A DNA stretch of 64,000 bases from Pseudomonadota bacterium (lineage in GTDB: Bacteria; Pseudomonadota; Alphaproteobacteria; Sphingomonadales; Sphingomonadaceae), in contig JAEXAY010000020.1 in assembly GCA_023457895.1 (NCBI GenBank), positions 1-64,000 on the forward strand, written 5' to 3'. Both the position numbers and the translations under genes were made by a program. Positions 7,343 to 15,768 of this stretch are shown piece after piece. The first letter of the stretch is position 1. Each line of letters begins with the position of its first letter. The notes below the pieces were generated by a model that was not told the DNA's origin, made no database searches, and saw nothing but the letters and a program-made list of their open reading frames with translations.

Positions 7343-9043
7343 TCAACGCTGTATCAGTACGTAGCTGAAGGTGCCCTGTCCAGCGACCGAATTGACGAAG
7401 CGCTGATAATCGCCCGTTGCCATCGTCTGGCATCCGGCCGACCAGGTGTTGCTGCTTCCGCCCTGATGGATCAGAAATGAAGAGCCACTATTCTTCTGCA
7501 TGCGGTTCTTGTCCGCCGAATTGAACCAGCCGTCCTGATTGGTGTCGCGTTCTACATGCGATCCGCTCGTGGTGCGGAAATAGCGATCGCCTGCAAATGT
7601 ACCGGATTGCAGCGTGTACCGGTAATTGCCCGCCGCGATACGTCCAAGGTCGGCCTTGCCGTCACCGTTCATGTCGGTGTGCGAACCCTTGGACGCCTTG
7701 GGCCCATTATAGGCATATTGCGAGGATGGCTCGGTATTCGCCTTGAACGTCTGCATCGTGTAGCCATTGCCCGACTTCTGCACCACGGCGATGAGGTCGT
7801 CATATTGGCCTGCGCCGCCGTTCACCTTGGTATTGGTGTCGGTACGCAGCGCCACCACGACCTTCTTGCCGGCGGCGAGATCGGTCTTGGCCTTGTCGTC
7901 ACCATATTTGCCAATATAGGCGGCCATCTCGGCAGCATTTTGCGGCGTACCGGCCTTGCCCGTTTGCCCGGGACCGGTCGTGCCGCCCGCCTTGGGCAGT
8001 CCGTCCTTGTTGAACAGCGCGATTTCATCGCGGCGGCGGTTGACGAGGCCCTGCATGACCTCGCCGCCAGACTTGTTCCACAGCTTCATCGCTTCGGCCG
8101 CGCCCTTGTAATCGCCCTGGTTGAGGAGACGGAGCGTCGAGGAACTCTTCAACCCGCCTTCGCCGATATTATAGGTGAAGGACACCATCGCATCGAACTG
8201 GCTCTGCGTCAGCGGCACCTTGACGTTGCGGTTGACCGCGGCCTCATAGCCCTTGATCGTGACCTGGAGGAGCTGGGTTTCCTGGGCCTTGGAGAGGTTG
8301 ACGAGGCCCTTGTTACTGGCCGCGAAATTCTTTGCCGCAGAACCTTCAAGGCCGACGCCGTTGGCGACCTTCGAAGCCGTGGCGCGGTCAACCCCGATCG
8401 CAGTCAGATCGTTGATCACGGTTTCGCGCGACTTGCCCTTCAGGTCATAGCCGGGGCCAAGCGTCACGCCGCTCGCGCCGCCGGGCCAGTGCAGCTTGTT
8501 GGATACGCCCGCGACTGCTTCATGATTATAGATGAAGTTGGCACCGTTAGCCGAAAGCTTGCCCTGCCCCGGCTGGACCGCGCCCGTCGAACCAGTATTT
8601 CCGGTGTTGCCGGTATTACCTGTACTACCCGTATTTCCAGTGCTGCCCGTGCCGGAGCTGCCGGGGATGGTCAGGCGCTGGCCGGGATAAATCAGGTTGG
8701 GATTGCGGATGCCGTTCGCCTGCGCAATCGCTCCTACCGAACTGCCGTGACGCGCCGCGATACCCGACAGGGTGTCGCCGCTGCGCACCGTATAGGCGGT
8801 GGCACCGGTCTGGCCACCGCTTCCACCCGGCAGCTTGAGATGCTGGCCAGGATAGATCCGGTTCGGATTGCTGATGCCGTTGAGCCGGGCGAGCGTCTGC
8901 CATGTCGTGCCGTTACGCGCGGCGATTCCCGAAAGCGTGTCGCCTGATTTGACGGTATAGCCGGTCGAACTTCTTGACGCCGTCGCTGCTTGCGCGTTGT
9001 TCGCCGCCTGGACTCTGCTGGCTTGTGAAACTGCGGTGACCAT
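7343..9043 (-). CDS. LysM-LysM-muramidase (GH24-like) protein with EF-hand and L,D-transpeptidase-like C-terminus
   Basis: A 566-residue protein; the start at 9043 has GGAGG 8 bases upstream, which rules out a start 7 codons earlier. Two LysM domains (~25-75 and ~82-130: YTVKSGDTLSGIAARNGTTW and YTVRSGDTLSGIAARHGSSV) bind peptidoglycan. A Gly/Asn/Thr-Ser linker follows. Residues ~165-360 resemble T4-type lysozyme (GH24/pesticin fold): a Glu in NHEAV, then TLGPGYDL, and the family-typical SFTYNIGEGGL and LVNRRRDEIALF. Residues ~380-566 hold a dockerin-like loop DMNGDGKAD, a canonical EF-hand loop DTNQDGWFNSAD and FLIHQG...SAGC, which resembles the His and Cys motifs of YkuD L,D-transpeptidases. 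No signal peptide is seen. Likely a secreted peptidoglycan-cleaving enzyme, Ca2+-dependent in part. It diverges from the DUF1521 gene, with two operator copies between them. Confidence 0.8.
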   Translation of the reverse strand: MVTAVSQASRVQAANNAQAATASRSSTGYTVKSGDTLSGIAARNGTTWQTLARLNGISNPNRIYPGQHLKLPGGSGGQTGATAYTVRSGDTLSGIAARHGSSVGAIAQANGIRNPNLIYPGQRLTIPGSSGTGSTGNTGSTGNTGNTGNTGSTGAVQPGQGKLSANGANFIYNHEAVAGVSNKLHWPGGASGVTLGPGYDLKGKSRETVINDLTAIGVDRATASKVANGVGLEGSAAKNFAASNKGLVNLSKAQETQLLQVTIKGYEAAVNRNVKVPLTQSQFDAMVSFTYNIGEGGLKSSSTLRLLNQGDYKGAAEAMKLWNKSGGEVMQGLVNRRRDEIALFNKDGLPKAGGTTGPGQTGKAGTPQNAAEMAAYIGKYGDDKAKTDLAAGKKVVVALRTDTNTKVNGGAGQYDDLIAVVQKSGNGYTMQTFKANTEPSSQYAYNGPKASKGSHTDMNGDGKADLGRIAAGNYRYTLQSGTFAGDRYFRTTSGSHVERDTNQDGWFNSADKNRMQKNSGSSFLIHQGGSSNTWSAGCQTMATGDYQRFVNSVAGQGTFSYVLIQR

Positions 9044-9109
9044 GGTCGTTTCCTCCCGGAACAATCCTCTGCCCTTGCCCGCATAATGATCGCCGCCGAA
9101 CCATTTGTA

Positions 9110-9128
9110 TCTAAACGAATCGATTAGA
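9110..9128. promoter_or_regulatory. 19-bp palindrome, copy 3 (candidate operator)
   Basis: TCTAAACGAATCGATTAGA, the outer and inner half-sites both intact. It sits in the divergent gap between the muramidase gene (67 bp from its start) and the DUF1521 gene. Confidence 0.65.
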
Positions 9129-9131
9129 CAA

Positions 9132-9150
9132 TCTCATCGAATCGCTGAGT
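9132..9150. promoter_or_regulatory. 19-bp palindrome, copy 4 (candidate operator)
   Basis: TCTCATCGAATCGCTGAGT, a weaker copy whose centre (9141) is exactly 22 bp from the centre of copy 3 (9119), about two helical turns. Both could be filled on the same DNA face by two dimers. Confidence 0.55.
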
Positions 9151-9289
9151 GCATCTTTCAAATGGAGCTGGCAGGTACAAGGCATCAGATCGGACGTGCC
9201 AGATGCTTTCACCCGCTTGAGGCGGGCCAAGACAGAAAAAGCAGGCACCAGGATCAAATATGTTGGGTCAGGACTAGAGGAGGATAGAA

Positions 9290-10579
9290 ATGAACCAGGT
9301 ATCAGCTTTCAATCCCGCCACAGCGAACCCTCTCACGGCGCCGCTTGAAATGGGTTTCAAGATCGTGGAAGGCGTGCATAAGCAGCTCGCCCAGGGCTTG
9401 ACCGGCCTGTTCAGCAATCCGCTCGGCGCCGGCCCCAATGCAGGCGGCAAGCTGCCCGGCCATTATGAGGTGAAATGTGGCCCGCGCCACCACTGCATCC
9501 CGCCGCGCGATCATTGCCATCCCGGCCATCACCATCATCATCACGGCCCGCACGGCCATCATCATCATGGTCCGCGCTTCCCGCTGGGTGGCGGCCTTCA
9601 TCGCCCGACCGACTGCGGTTTCGGTCCCCGGCCGCGTCCGGATGACGGTTTCAATCCCGGCAACGGCCTCAACCGGCCCACCGACTGCGGATGGGGCCGC
9701 CCGAAACCGCTTCCCTTCCCCGGCCCGATCGGCATCCCGATGCCGAAACCGGACACCGGTTTCTTCCCCGGCGGCGGCTGCATCCCGCAATATCCTAAGC
9801 CGGGGTGCTGGGATATCAAGGATCCGGCGGTCAAATGGTCGACCCAGATGACCGGCGAAGGCACCGCCAAGATCGACCTCGGCGATGGCTACAAGCTGGA
9901 TATCAATGAAAAGAACAGCGAAATGACGATCATCAACGAAAAGACGGGCGAAAAAACCCGTATCTGGGGCGACCCGCATGTTGATGTCGATGGCAAGCGC
10001 GCGTTCGATTTCTGGGGCACCAGCACCTTCACGCTCGAAAACGGCACCAAGATCACGATCAACACCGAACAGTGGAAGGGCAACCCCAACATGTATGTGG
10101 CCAGCCAGGTGTTCATCACCAAGGGCGACAATGCCATCGTCGTCGACGGGATCAGCCAGAACAAGCTCGGCGACCTCAAGGTCACCATGTCAAATGACGG
10201 CAAGGCTGTCGATGCCGCCAACCGCGACGGCTGGACGCTGCACGAAAACAAGACCGGCTCCGGCTGGCGCACCGAAGCGGGCAACATCGCCACCCAGAAG
10301 GATGCCGATGTGACCAAGGTCGGCGCCGAATATGGTCCCGGCAGCAAGAAGCTGAGCGAAGCCGAATTCGACGACCTTATCGACGGTTTTGAAAATTTCG
10401 ACTTCGGCCAGCTCGTCGGCCAGATCGGCAACTTTCTGACCTTCGGTTCGATCGTTAACTCGCTGGTCGGCATGGCAACCGGTGACAAGCCTGCCGCGGG
10501 TGTCCGCGACGAAGGCAGAGCCTATGCCGGTGGCAACCGTCACTTCAACGAAGCTGCGGGAAGCTTCGGACCCGCCTGA
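9290..10579 (+). CDS. DUF1521 (MIIA) protein with intact self-cleavage motif and His/Cys-rich N-terminus
   Basis: A 429-residue protein with AGGAGG 7-8 bases before its ATG. Residues 1-60 have no signal peptide and are rich in Asn, Ala and Gly, as in type III cargo. Residues 63-93 hold 15 or more His and three Cys, including HHHHHH and HHHH; residues ~104-175 are Pro/Gly-rich with two RPTDCG(F/W)G repeats and four more Cys. Residues ~183-320 are DUF1521, with TRIWGDPHVDVDG and DFWGTSTFTLENGT. In rhizobial NopE1 this metal-ion-inducible autocleavage domain cuts within GD|PHVD; the same hexapeptide here is G227-D232, so cleavage is expected between Asp228 and Pro229 on binding Ca2+ or another metal. 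Residues 348-367 share a block with the 4565 paralogue. Probable type III cargo released or matured by metal; the target is unknown. Confidence 0.85.
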   Translation: MNQVSAFNPATANPLTAPLEMGFKIVEGVHKQLAQGLTGLFSNPLGAGPNAGGKLPGHYEVKCGPRHHCIPPRDHCHPGHHHHHHGPHGHHHHGPRFPLGGGLHRPTDCGFGPRPRPDDGFNPGNGLNRPTDCGWGRPKPLPFPGPIGIPMPKPDTGFFPGGGCIPQYPKPGCWDIKDPAVKWSTQMTGEGTAKIDLGDGYKLDINEKNSEMTIINEKTGEKTRIWGDPHVDVDGKRAFDFWGTSTFTLENGTKITINTEQWKGNPNMYVASQVFITKGDNAIVVDGISQNKLGDLKVTMSNDGKAVDAANRDGWTLHENKTGSGWRTEAGNIATQKDADVTKVGAEYGPGSKKLSEAEFDDLIDGFENFDFGQLVGQIGNFLTFGSIVNSLVGMATGDKPAAGVRDEGRAYAGGNRHFNEAAGSFGPA

Positions 10580-10644
10580 AACCCCACTCGGCCGTTAAGC
10601 CCGGTGCTGCTTTGACCCCGGCATCAGGGCAAGTCGATGGAACT

Positions 10645-10683
10645 GAGGCCTTGCACCACCAAAGGTGCAAGGCCTCTCTTTTT
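10645..10683 (+). terminator. Rho-independent terminator after the DUF1521 gene
   Basis: A perfect 13-bp stem (GAGGCCTTGCACC / GGTGCAAGGCCTC) with a 6-base loop is followed by TCTTTTT. It ends the plus-strand transcript before the convergent sctP gene. Confidence 0.9.
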
Positions 10684-10751
10684 GCTCACCTCACAAGGGA
10701 GCATGTGCTGCATGCCTTGACCCTTGGCACCGCAGCCGGTTGATGCAGACA

Positions 10752-11456
10752 TCAGGCGTTGCGGATGGGCTGGCCGGGTGGGCCCTGCTCGCTCCGGGGC
10801 AAGGCTTCGGTGAATGCCACTTCACGCACCTCGAGCTTCTTCGCCATCAGCCGGGCGCGCAGTTCCTGCTGCAGGCGTACGCTTTGCGCCGCCGTCACGC
10901 CCGGATGAAGCCCGGCAATATGGATGCTGATCGCACCGCTGGCATCGCGCGTGAGAACGGCGCCTTGCGCAAAATCATCTTTGCCGAAGGCCACGCTCAT
11001 CTGCTTGTCGACCTGGTTCGGCAGTGTTTCGGCAATCGCCGCTGCAATACGGTCCAGTTGCGCGAGCAAGGCGGGATCAAGGACAGCTGGCGCTGACACC
11101 GGCATGACCATCTCGAGGCCGCGCAAGCGACTGGGCGCCATCTGCACCAGGCCCTCGAACGGCGCGCGGCCATCCTGACCCTGCTGATCCTGCTGCTCGC
11201 CGAAACGGCGGGCGGGCTTCGCCGTGCCCTGCTGTTCGCGCGCGTTATCGGCCCGCTCCTCCTTGTCGGCGCGCTTGTCGGATTTCTGTTCGTCCTTCCG
11301 GTCGGACCGCGTGTCATCGCGATTGAGCCGCTGCTGCGCTGCGCCAAGGCGGTCCTCGAACGCCGCACCCAGTTCGGGCCGGTAGGCGCGGGTGCGGGAA
11401 TCGGTTGAAAGCGGCGTCAGCGTGCTGGGCACGCTATTGCTGTCCTTGGTCATCAT
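10752..11456 (-). CDS. sctP: Type III secretion needle-length / substrate-switch protein (SctP/FliK-like)
   Basis: A 234-residue protein; the ATG at 11456 has GAGGA 7 bases upstream. The first ~110 residues are highly charged and Gln/Arg/Lys/Asp-rich (RSDRKDEQKSDKRADKEERADN), typical of the disordered ruler part. The C-terminal ~110 residues carry the compact FliK/YscP-type domain: LDRIAAAIAETLP, then a Val-rich strand and the helix VRLQQELRARLMAKK. It is the last gene of the minus-strand secretion operon, directly after sctO, the usual place of sctP. Sequence identity in this family is low, so the call rests on layout and position. Confidence 0.7.
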   Translation of the reverse strand: MMTKDSNSVPSTLTPLSTDSRTRAYRPELGAAFEDRLGAAQQRLNRDDTRSDRKDEQKSDKRADKEERADNAREQQGTAKPARRFGEQQDQQGQDGRAPFEGLVQMAPSRLRGLEMVMPVSAPAVLDPALLAQLDRIAAAIAETLPNQVDKQMSVAFGKDDFAQGAVLTRDASGAISIHIAGLHPGVTAAQSVRLQQELRARLMAKKLEVREVAFTEALPRSEQGPPGQPIRNA

Positions 11457-11466
11457 GGCTCTGTCC

Positions 11467-11931
11467 TCATTTCGAAAGTCCATTCCCCGCTGGACGGCTG
11501 GCCCCTTGCATTTCGTCTGCCTCTTTTTCCTCGAGCGCGCGGCGATGCGTGATCTTCGCGCTGCGCACCGCTTCTTCGGATAGGCGGTGGCGTTCATTGG
11601 CGCGCTGGAACTGCATTTTTGCGCGCACCAGATCCTCTTCGGAGGCATCGCGCATATTGGCGCGTTCGGTCACTTCACCGCGTGCTTCCTCGCGCCGGTC
11701 CCTCGCGATCTCGCGCCATAACCGGGTCTGTGGACATCCGGGGTTGGCACGGAAAGTCTGATGCGCCGCATCGAGCCTGGCCTGTGACTGTTCTTCCTCA
11801 CGCCGGGCGGCTTCCAATGCTTCCTCGCGCGCCTGATGGACCGAGGCCGACTGGGCCATTTCGCGCTCCGCCTTGTCACGGCGCAGCCCGGTGACGCGCG
11901 TCACCTGGTCGAGGCGGGGGTCAATAGCCAT
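11467..11931 (-). CDS. sctO: Type III secretion stalk protein (SctO/YscO/FliJ-like)
   Basis: A 154-residue protein that is almost entirely charged helix (coiled coil): LRRDKAEREMAQSASVHQAREEALEAARREEEQ and similar. SctO/FliJ inserts into the ATPase ring and links it to the export gate SctV. The start at 11931 (MAIDPRLDQV) overlaps the end of the ATPase gene by 11 bp, which supports translational coupling. Family identity is low in general; position between sctN and sctP is the main evidence. Confidence 0.75.
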   Translation of the reverse strand: MAIDPRLDQVTRVTGLRRDKAEREMAQSASVHQAREEALEAARREEEQSQARLDAAHQTFRANPGCPQTRLWREIARDRREEARGEVTERANMRDASEEDLVRAKMQFQRANERHRLSEEAVRSAKITHRRALEEKEADEMQGASRPAGNGLSK

Positions 11932-13246
11932 AACCCGATCCCAACGAGCGGAACAGCGCCATCGTCGTCGCACTGTTGCTCGGCTCATCGGCGGACTGGC
12001 GCAGGAAGGACATGATCGCATCGCGGGTTTCAAGCGCGCGGTCGGCAAGCCGGTCCTGTCCGGGCTGATATTCACCCATCTGCACCAGCAGTTCGATGTC
12101 GTTCAATTTGGCGAGCATGGCACGCACTTCGGTAGCGGTCTGCGCCTGTCCCTGCGGCGCGAGCTTGGTGAACAGGCGCGACAGGCTGGTCAGGATATCG
12201 ATCGCCGGATAATGGCCCTGCGATCCCAGTTTGCGCGACAAATGGATATGACCATCGAGCAGCGAGCGCACTTCCTCGCCGATGGGGTCGCCTTCCTCAT
12301 CCTCCATCAGCACTGTGTAGATGCCGGTAATCGCACCCTGATCAGAGGTGCCTGCGCGTTCAAACAGTCGCGGAAGCTCTGCAAACACCGACGGCGGGAA
12401 GCCGCGCCGCACCGCCGGTTCGCCGGCCGCAAGCCCGATCTCGCGCAGTGCGCGCGCATAGCGGGTAACGCTATCCATCAGGAGAAGGACATGCTTGCCC
12501 TCCTCGCGCAGTCCTTCCGCGATCGCGGTTGCAACCTGGGCAGCGCGCACGCGCTCCATCGCCGGGCGGTCGGAGGTCGCGACAATCATCACTGAACGCG
12601 CGAGCCCTTCGGGGCCCAGCACATCCTCGACAAATTCGCGCACTTCGCGGCCGCGCTCGCCGATCAGCGAAAAGACGATCGCATCCGCCTTGGCGTGGCG
12701 CGCGAGCATTGCCATCAGCGTCGACTTGCCGCCGCCGGCCGCCGCGAAAACGCCGATGCGTTGACCGATACCCAGTGTGATCAGGCTGTCGATCGCGCGC
12801 ACGCCGGTTTCCATGACCTCGTCGATCGGCTTGCGGATCATCGGATTGGGCGAATCGGCCAGCAACGGGCGGTCGGGCTGGCGCTTGATCGGCCCCAGCC
12901 CGTCGATCGGCTCCATTCGCGCATCAAGCACACGGCCGAGCAGATGATCGCCATAAGGCACGCGGTCCTGCCCGCTGCGCAGCACGATTTCGGCAGCGGA
13001 TGACAGGCCGCGCATGTCACCAAGCGGCGTCAATATCGCCTCGTCATTGGCGATGCCGACCACCTCGGCCCACATCGAGAAGCCGCTATTTTGGTCGACG
13101 ATCTCGACGCTTTCGCCGATCTTCGCCTGAACCCCGGTGACCCGCAACGTGGTGCCAACCGCGCCGACCAATTTACCGCGCTGTTCAAAGGTCGGCGCAC
13201 GGCCGAGTGCCTGGATCAGTTCCATGCCGTGCTTGCGCGCGCTCAT
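11921..13246 (-). CDS. sctN: Type III secretion ATPase SctN
   Basis: A 441-residue cytoplasmic ATPase that unfolds and feeds cargo to the export gate. Walker A is FAAAGGGKST at ~167-176; the Walker B strand is HVLLLMDSVTRYARA near 250. The GERGREVREFVED and LFERAG segments are typical of the FliI/YscN family, as is the N-terminal beta-barrel. The start at 13246 shares ATGA with the stop of sctL, so the earlier open frame is not used. In this family the closest non-flagellar or flagellar assignment comes from context: the operon also holds a secretin. Confidence 0.95.
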   Translation of the reverse strand: MSARKHGMELIQALGRAPTFEQRGKLVGAVGTTLRVTGVQAKIGESVEIVDQNSGFSMWAEVVGIANDEAILTPLGDMRGLSSAAEIVLRSGQDRVPYGDHLLGRVLDARMEPIDGLGPIKRQPDRPLLADSPNPMIRKPIDEVMETGVRAIDSLITLGIGQRIGVFAAAGGGKSTLMAMLARHAKADAIVFSLIGERGREVREFVEDVLGPEGLARSVMIVATSDRPAMERVRAAQVATAIAEGLREEGKHVLLLMDSVTRYARALREIGLAAGEPAVRRGFPPSVFAELPRLFERAGTSDQGAITGIYTVLMEDEEGDPIGEEVRSLLDGHIHLSRKLGSQGHYPAIDILTSLSRLFTKLAPQGQAQTATEVRAMLAKLNDIELLVQMGEYQPGQDRLADRALETRDAIMSFLRQSADEPSNSATTMALFRSLGSGYGY

Positions 13247-13857
13247 CCTCGATACTCCGCACTGGCGTCCGAGGACTGGCCGGTACCCCAGCGCTGGGCC
13301 AGCGTTTCGATCTGGGTACCGAGATTGGCGATGACCCGCCCGGTGCTGGTGCGCACCACGCAATCGAGCGATCCGAGCGCAGGATTGCCTTCGACGCTGA
13401 CCCCTTCCCGCCCCGCGACACGCGCGCGCACCGCATCGACATGACCGGGCGCGACCTCGATGATATAACGGCTATCCTCGGCCATCCGGTCGAGCGCGCG
13501 TTCCGCGAGCCCCGGCACGATCGCGGCATCGCCCAAGTCACCGATCATCATGCGCACGGCGGCCATTGCGGCGTCGGCGATACTCGCGCGCCGTTCCTGC
13601 TCGTGCGCCTCGATCGTCGCGGTCATTTCATCGAGCCGGGACAGGAAATAGCCCTGCACCTGCTCAAGACCGTTTGACAGGCCTTCGCGATAAGCCTCGT
13701 CGCGCGCGGCGGCGCTGCGTTCCAGCGCTGCCTCCCGGATCCGCCGGGCCTCGTCCAGCACATCATGGATGGCTGCAAAGGACGCACGGTCCGATGCTTT
13801 GATGAGCGCGCTTTTGCCGTGCAGGATGCGGTCGCCGGCGGTGAGAGTGAAACTCAT
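13243..13857 (-). CDS. sctL: Type III secretion ATPase regulator/stator SctL
   Basis: A 204-residue protein of the HrpE/YscL/FliH type. The N-terminal half is a long charged helix (EARRIREAALERSAAARDEAYREGLSNG), the C-terminal half a small alpha/beta domain (YIIEVAPGHVDAVRARV ... LGSLDCVVRTSTG). It anchors the ATPase to the cytoplasmic ring. The stop overlaps the sctN start (ATGA), and its own start overlaps the sctK stop by 4 bp. Confidence 0.88.
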   Translation of the reverse strand: MSFTLTAGDRILHGKSALIKASDRASFAAIHDVLDEARRIREAALERSAAARDEAYREGLSNGLEQVQGYFLSRLDEMTATIEAHEQERRASIADAAMAAVRMMIGDLGDAAIVPGLAERALDRMAEDSRYIIEVAPGHVDAVRARVAGREGVSVEGNPALGSLDCVVRTSTGRVIANLGTQIETLAQRWGTGQSSDASAEYRG

Positions 13858-14426
13858 GGCTCGACCTCCGCCGCGGCCGTAGAGCCCGGTTCGTCATCCC
13901 TATGAAGGCTCTGGTGACGGCTCCATAGACGGCATGCCTCGTCGGCGATTTCCAGCGCCTCACGGTCGCCGCACGCGGCCGGAATATCGGCGGCAAAGGC
14001 GGTGGGCAGCGCGCGATGAAGAATATTCCACCCCGCCCGCCGGACCTCGTCTCCGATCGGTATCGGCGCATCCGTCCCGCACACCGGCTGGAAACGTGCT
14101 TCGCACGCACAGGCAATGTCGAACAGCGTCTCCCCCGTAGCGCCAACCAGCGCACGCAACCGGGTACCATCAAGTTCCCGGTCGATCTTGTCGCGATAGT
14201 TGAGCAGCGCCGCGATCGTGGCGATCGGCTCCCGGTCGGCTTCGGGCGCCGACCACCAGCGCGGCATACGGCTAAGATTATTGAAGCCGATCGGCTGGCC
14301 GCTTTCCTCCACCCGAGCGAGAAATCGCGCCCCGCGATCACGATAGGCCGCAGAGCCGAATGACGCGACGGCCTCTGCGAGGCGCGCCCGGGGCGGGCTA
14401 AGCGGCGGGAGCGCGGTTTCGTTCAT
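13854..14426 (-). CDS. sctK: Type III secretion sorting-platform protein SctK (putative)
   Basis: A 190-residue protein without signal peptide or membrane segment. The segment GFNNLSRMPRWW...ATIAALLNYRDKIDRELDG and a Trp/Leu-rich helix near the C-terminus recall YscK/PscK, a poorly conserved adaptor between the inner ring and the cytoplasmic SctQ/L/N complex. It lies between sctJ and sctL, as in Ysc-type operons. The start at 14426 overlaps the sctJ stop as ATGA. Confidence 0.65.
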   Translation of the reverse strand: MNETALPPLSPPRARLAEAVASFGSAAYRDRGARFLARVEESGQPIGFNNLSRMPRWWSAPEADREPIATIAALLNYRDKIDRELDGTRLRALVGATGETLFDIACACEARFQPVCGTDAPIPIGDEVRRAGWNILHRALPTAFAADIPAACGDREALEIADEACRLWSRHQSLHRDDEPGSTAAAEVEP

Positions 14427-15244
14427 CCGCCTGCCCCATCTTCCCGCACGGCGGGCAGGGTCGAGCTGGGCGGACGCGAACGCCACCAGCGATAGACGCC
14501 AAGACCGACCGCTGCGAGCGCGACAAGGCCAGCGAGCGTGACAAGCAACGGGAGCAGGCTCGTCTGGTAAAAGGATTTTTTCGGCATCGGGATCGCGCGC
14601 GAACGTTCCATCATCACGCTGATGCTGTCCGGGTTCAGGCCCGCGACACTGTTCTGCACCAGCGTCTTGATCTGCCCGGTCTTGGTCGAAAGATCATAGC
14701 CGGGCCGGTATTTGACGAACACCGACGCGGAAGCGGGCTGCGGTTCTTCGCCCAATGTTTCCTTTTCGGGCAGGTTCAGGTGAACGCGCGCCTCGACCAC
14801 CCCGTCAATCTGGCTGATCGTGTTGGTCAGCTCCTGTTCGCGAGCAAAGATGACGCGCATATGCTCTTCGGTCTGCGAACTGTTGTAGGTGCCTTTCTGG
14901 AACACGGTGCCCAGCGTGGCATAATCTTCACGCGGCAGGCCATTGGCCTTGAGCACATCGACCGCGCGGGCGAAATCGGCGTTGTTGACAGAAACGGTGA
15001 ACTTTTCCTTTTCGCCGGCGGTTTTCTCGGCATCGATCCCGGCATTCTGGAGCACCGCCACCATATCGTTCGCCTGGCTTTCGGCGAGCCCGCCATGAAG
15101 CTCCTGCTTGCTGCATGCCGCAAGGAGCATCATGGCGAGAAGAAGGAGGATGAGCCGGACATACCATTTGAGGCGCGTTACGCTCCCGGTCTCCTGCGCC
15201 GCCGCAAAGTAACCCCGGCGAGGGGAAATGGCATCAACCAGCAT
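14423..15244 (-). CDS. sctJ: Type III secretion inner-ring lipoprotein SctJ
   Basis: A 273-residue protein of the YscJ/PrgK/FliF family. A 30-residue basic lead and a hydrophobic segment end in LLAAC, giving lipidation at Cys44. Two ring-building motifs are visible (QANDMVAVLQNAGIDAEK and the segment with ISQIDGVVEARVHLNLP), and a C-terminal membrane helix LLPLLVTLAGLVALAAVGLGVY. The lipoprotein form and its short length distinguish it from flagellar FliF. The start is uncertain: ATG at 15244 (an alternative TTG lies one codon before), with only a weak ribosome site. Confidence 0.92.
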   Translation of the reverse strand: MLVDAISPRRGYFAAAQETGSVTRLKWYVRLILLLLAMMLLAACSKQELHGGLAESQANDMVAVLQNAGIDAEKTAGEKEKFTVSVNNADFARAVDVLKANGLPREDYATLGTVFQKGTYNSSQTEEHMRVIFAREQELTNTISQIDGVVEARVHLNLPEKETLGEEPQPASASVFVKYRPGYDLSTKTGQIKTLVQNSVAGLNPDSISVMMERSRAIPMPKKSFYQTSLLPLLVTLAGLVALAAVGLGVYRWWRSRPPSSTLPAVREDGAGG

Positions 15245-15345
15245 CAATATTCAATCCACATCGTTAAAATCGTCCCCCAGCCGGATCGGTATCCGGCCGG
15301 GACATCATCGTTGTGCACCGCCGCTACAGCGGCATCCGGCCGGCA

Positions 15346-15762
15346 TCAGCCCTGTTGCTTGAACAGCTGCTGCACCCCATCCGAACTACGGTTCGCGATG
15401 TTGGAGGTCAGCTGGCACTGGAACATGAACTCCTGACATTTCATCGTCAGTTGCACAATTTCCCCGGGCGTCAGCTGGCCGCCGCTGGCTTCGGCCTGGA
15501 TCGCATAGTCAGACACCGAACGGGCCTGGCCGTTGATGCCGTCGAGCGCGCGAAACAGCCCTTTGACCGCCGGGGGCATATTCTGCATCTGCACCGCGCC
15601 GGTAGCGTTTTGCACCCGTTCCAGCGACGAATGAAACCTGGCGTTCTGCAAGGGCTCGACCGGCTGCGACGGGCCGAGTTCCATGACGCGGCCAGCGGGC
15701 AAGCCGCCGCCGTCCTTGCCGAGCGTCGCCGCAGCCTTGGCGGTAATCGCTTCGATTGCCAT
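15346..15762 (-). CDS. sctI: Type III secretion inner-rod protein SctI
   Basis: A 138-residue protein. The C-terminal ~45 residues are the conserved YscI/HrpB rod helix: LTPGEIVQLTMKCQEFMFQCQLTSNIANRSSDGVQQLFKQQG. The N-terminal part is Gly/Pro-rich. It polymerises at the needle base inside the rings. It lies 6 bp after the sctF-like gene and 101 bp before sctJ. Confidence 0.82.
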   Translation of the reverse strand: MAIEAITAKAAATLGKDGGGLPAGRVMELGPSQPVEPLQNARFHSSLERVQNATGAVQMQNMPPAVKGLFRALDGINGQARSVSDYAIQAEASGGQLTPGEIVQLTMKCQEFMFQCQLTSNIANRSSDGVQQLFKQQG

Positions 15763-15768
15763 GACGGA

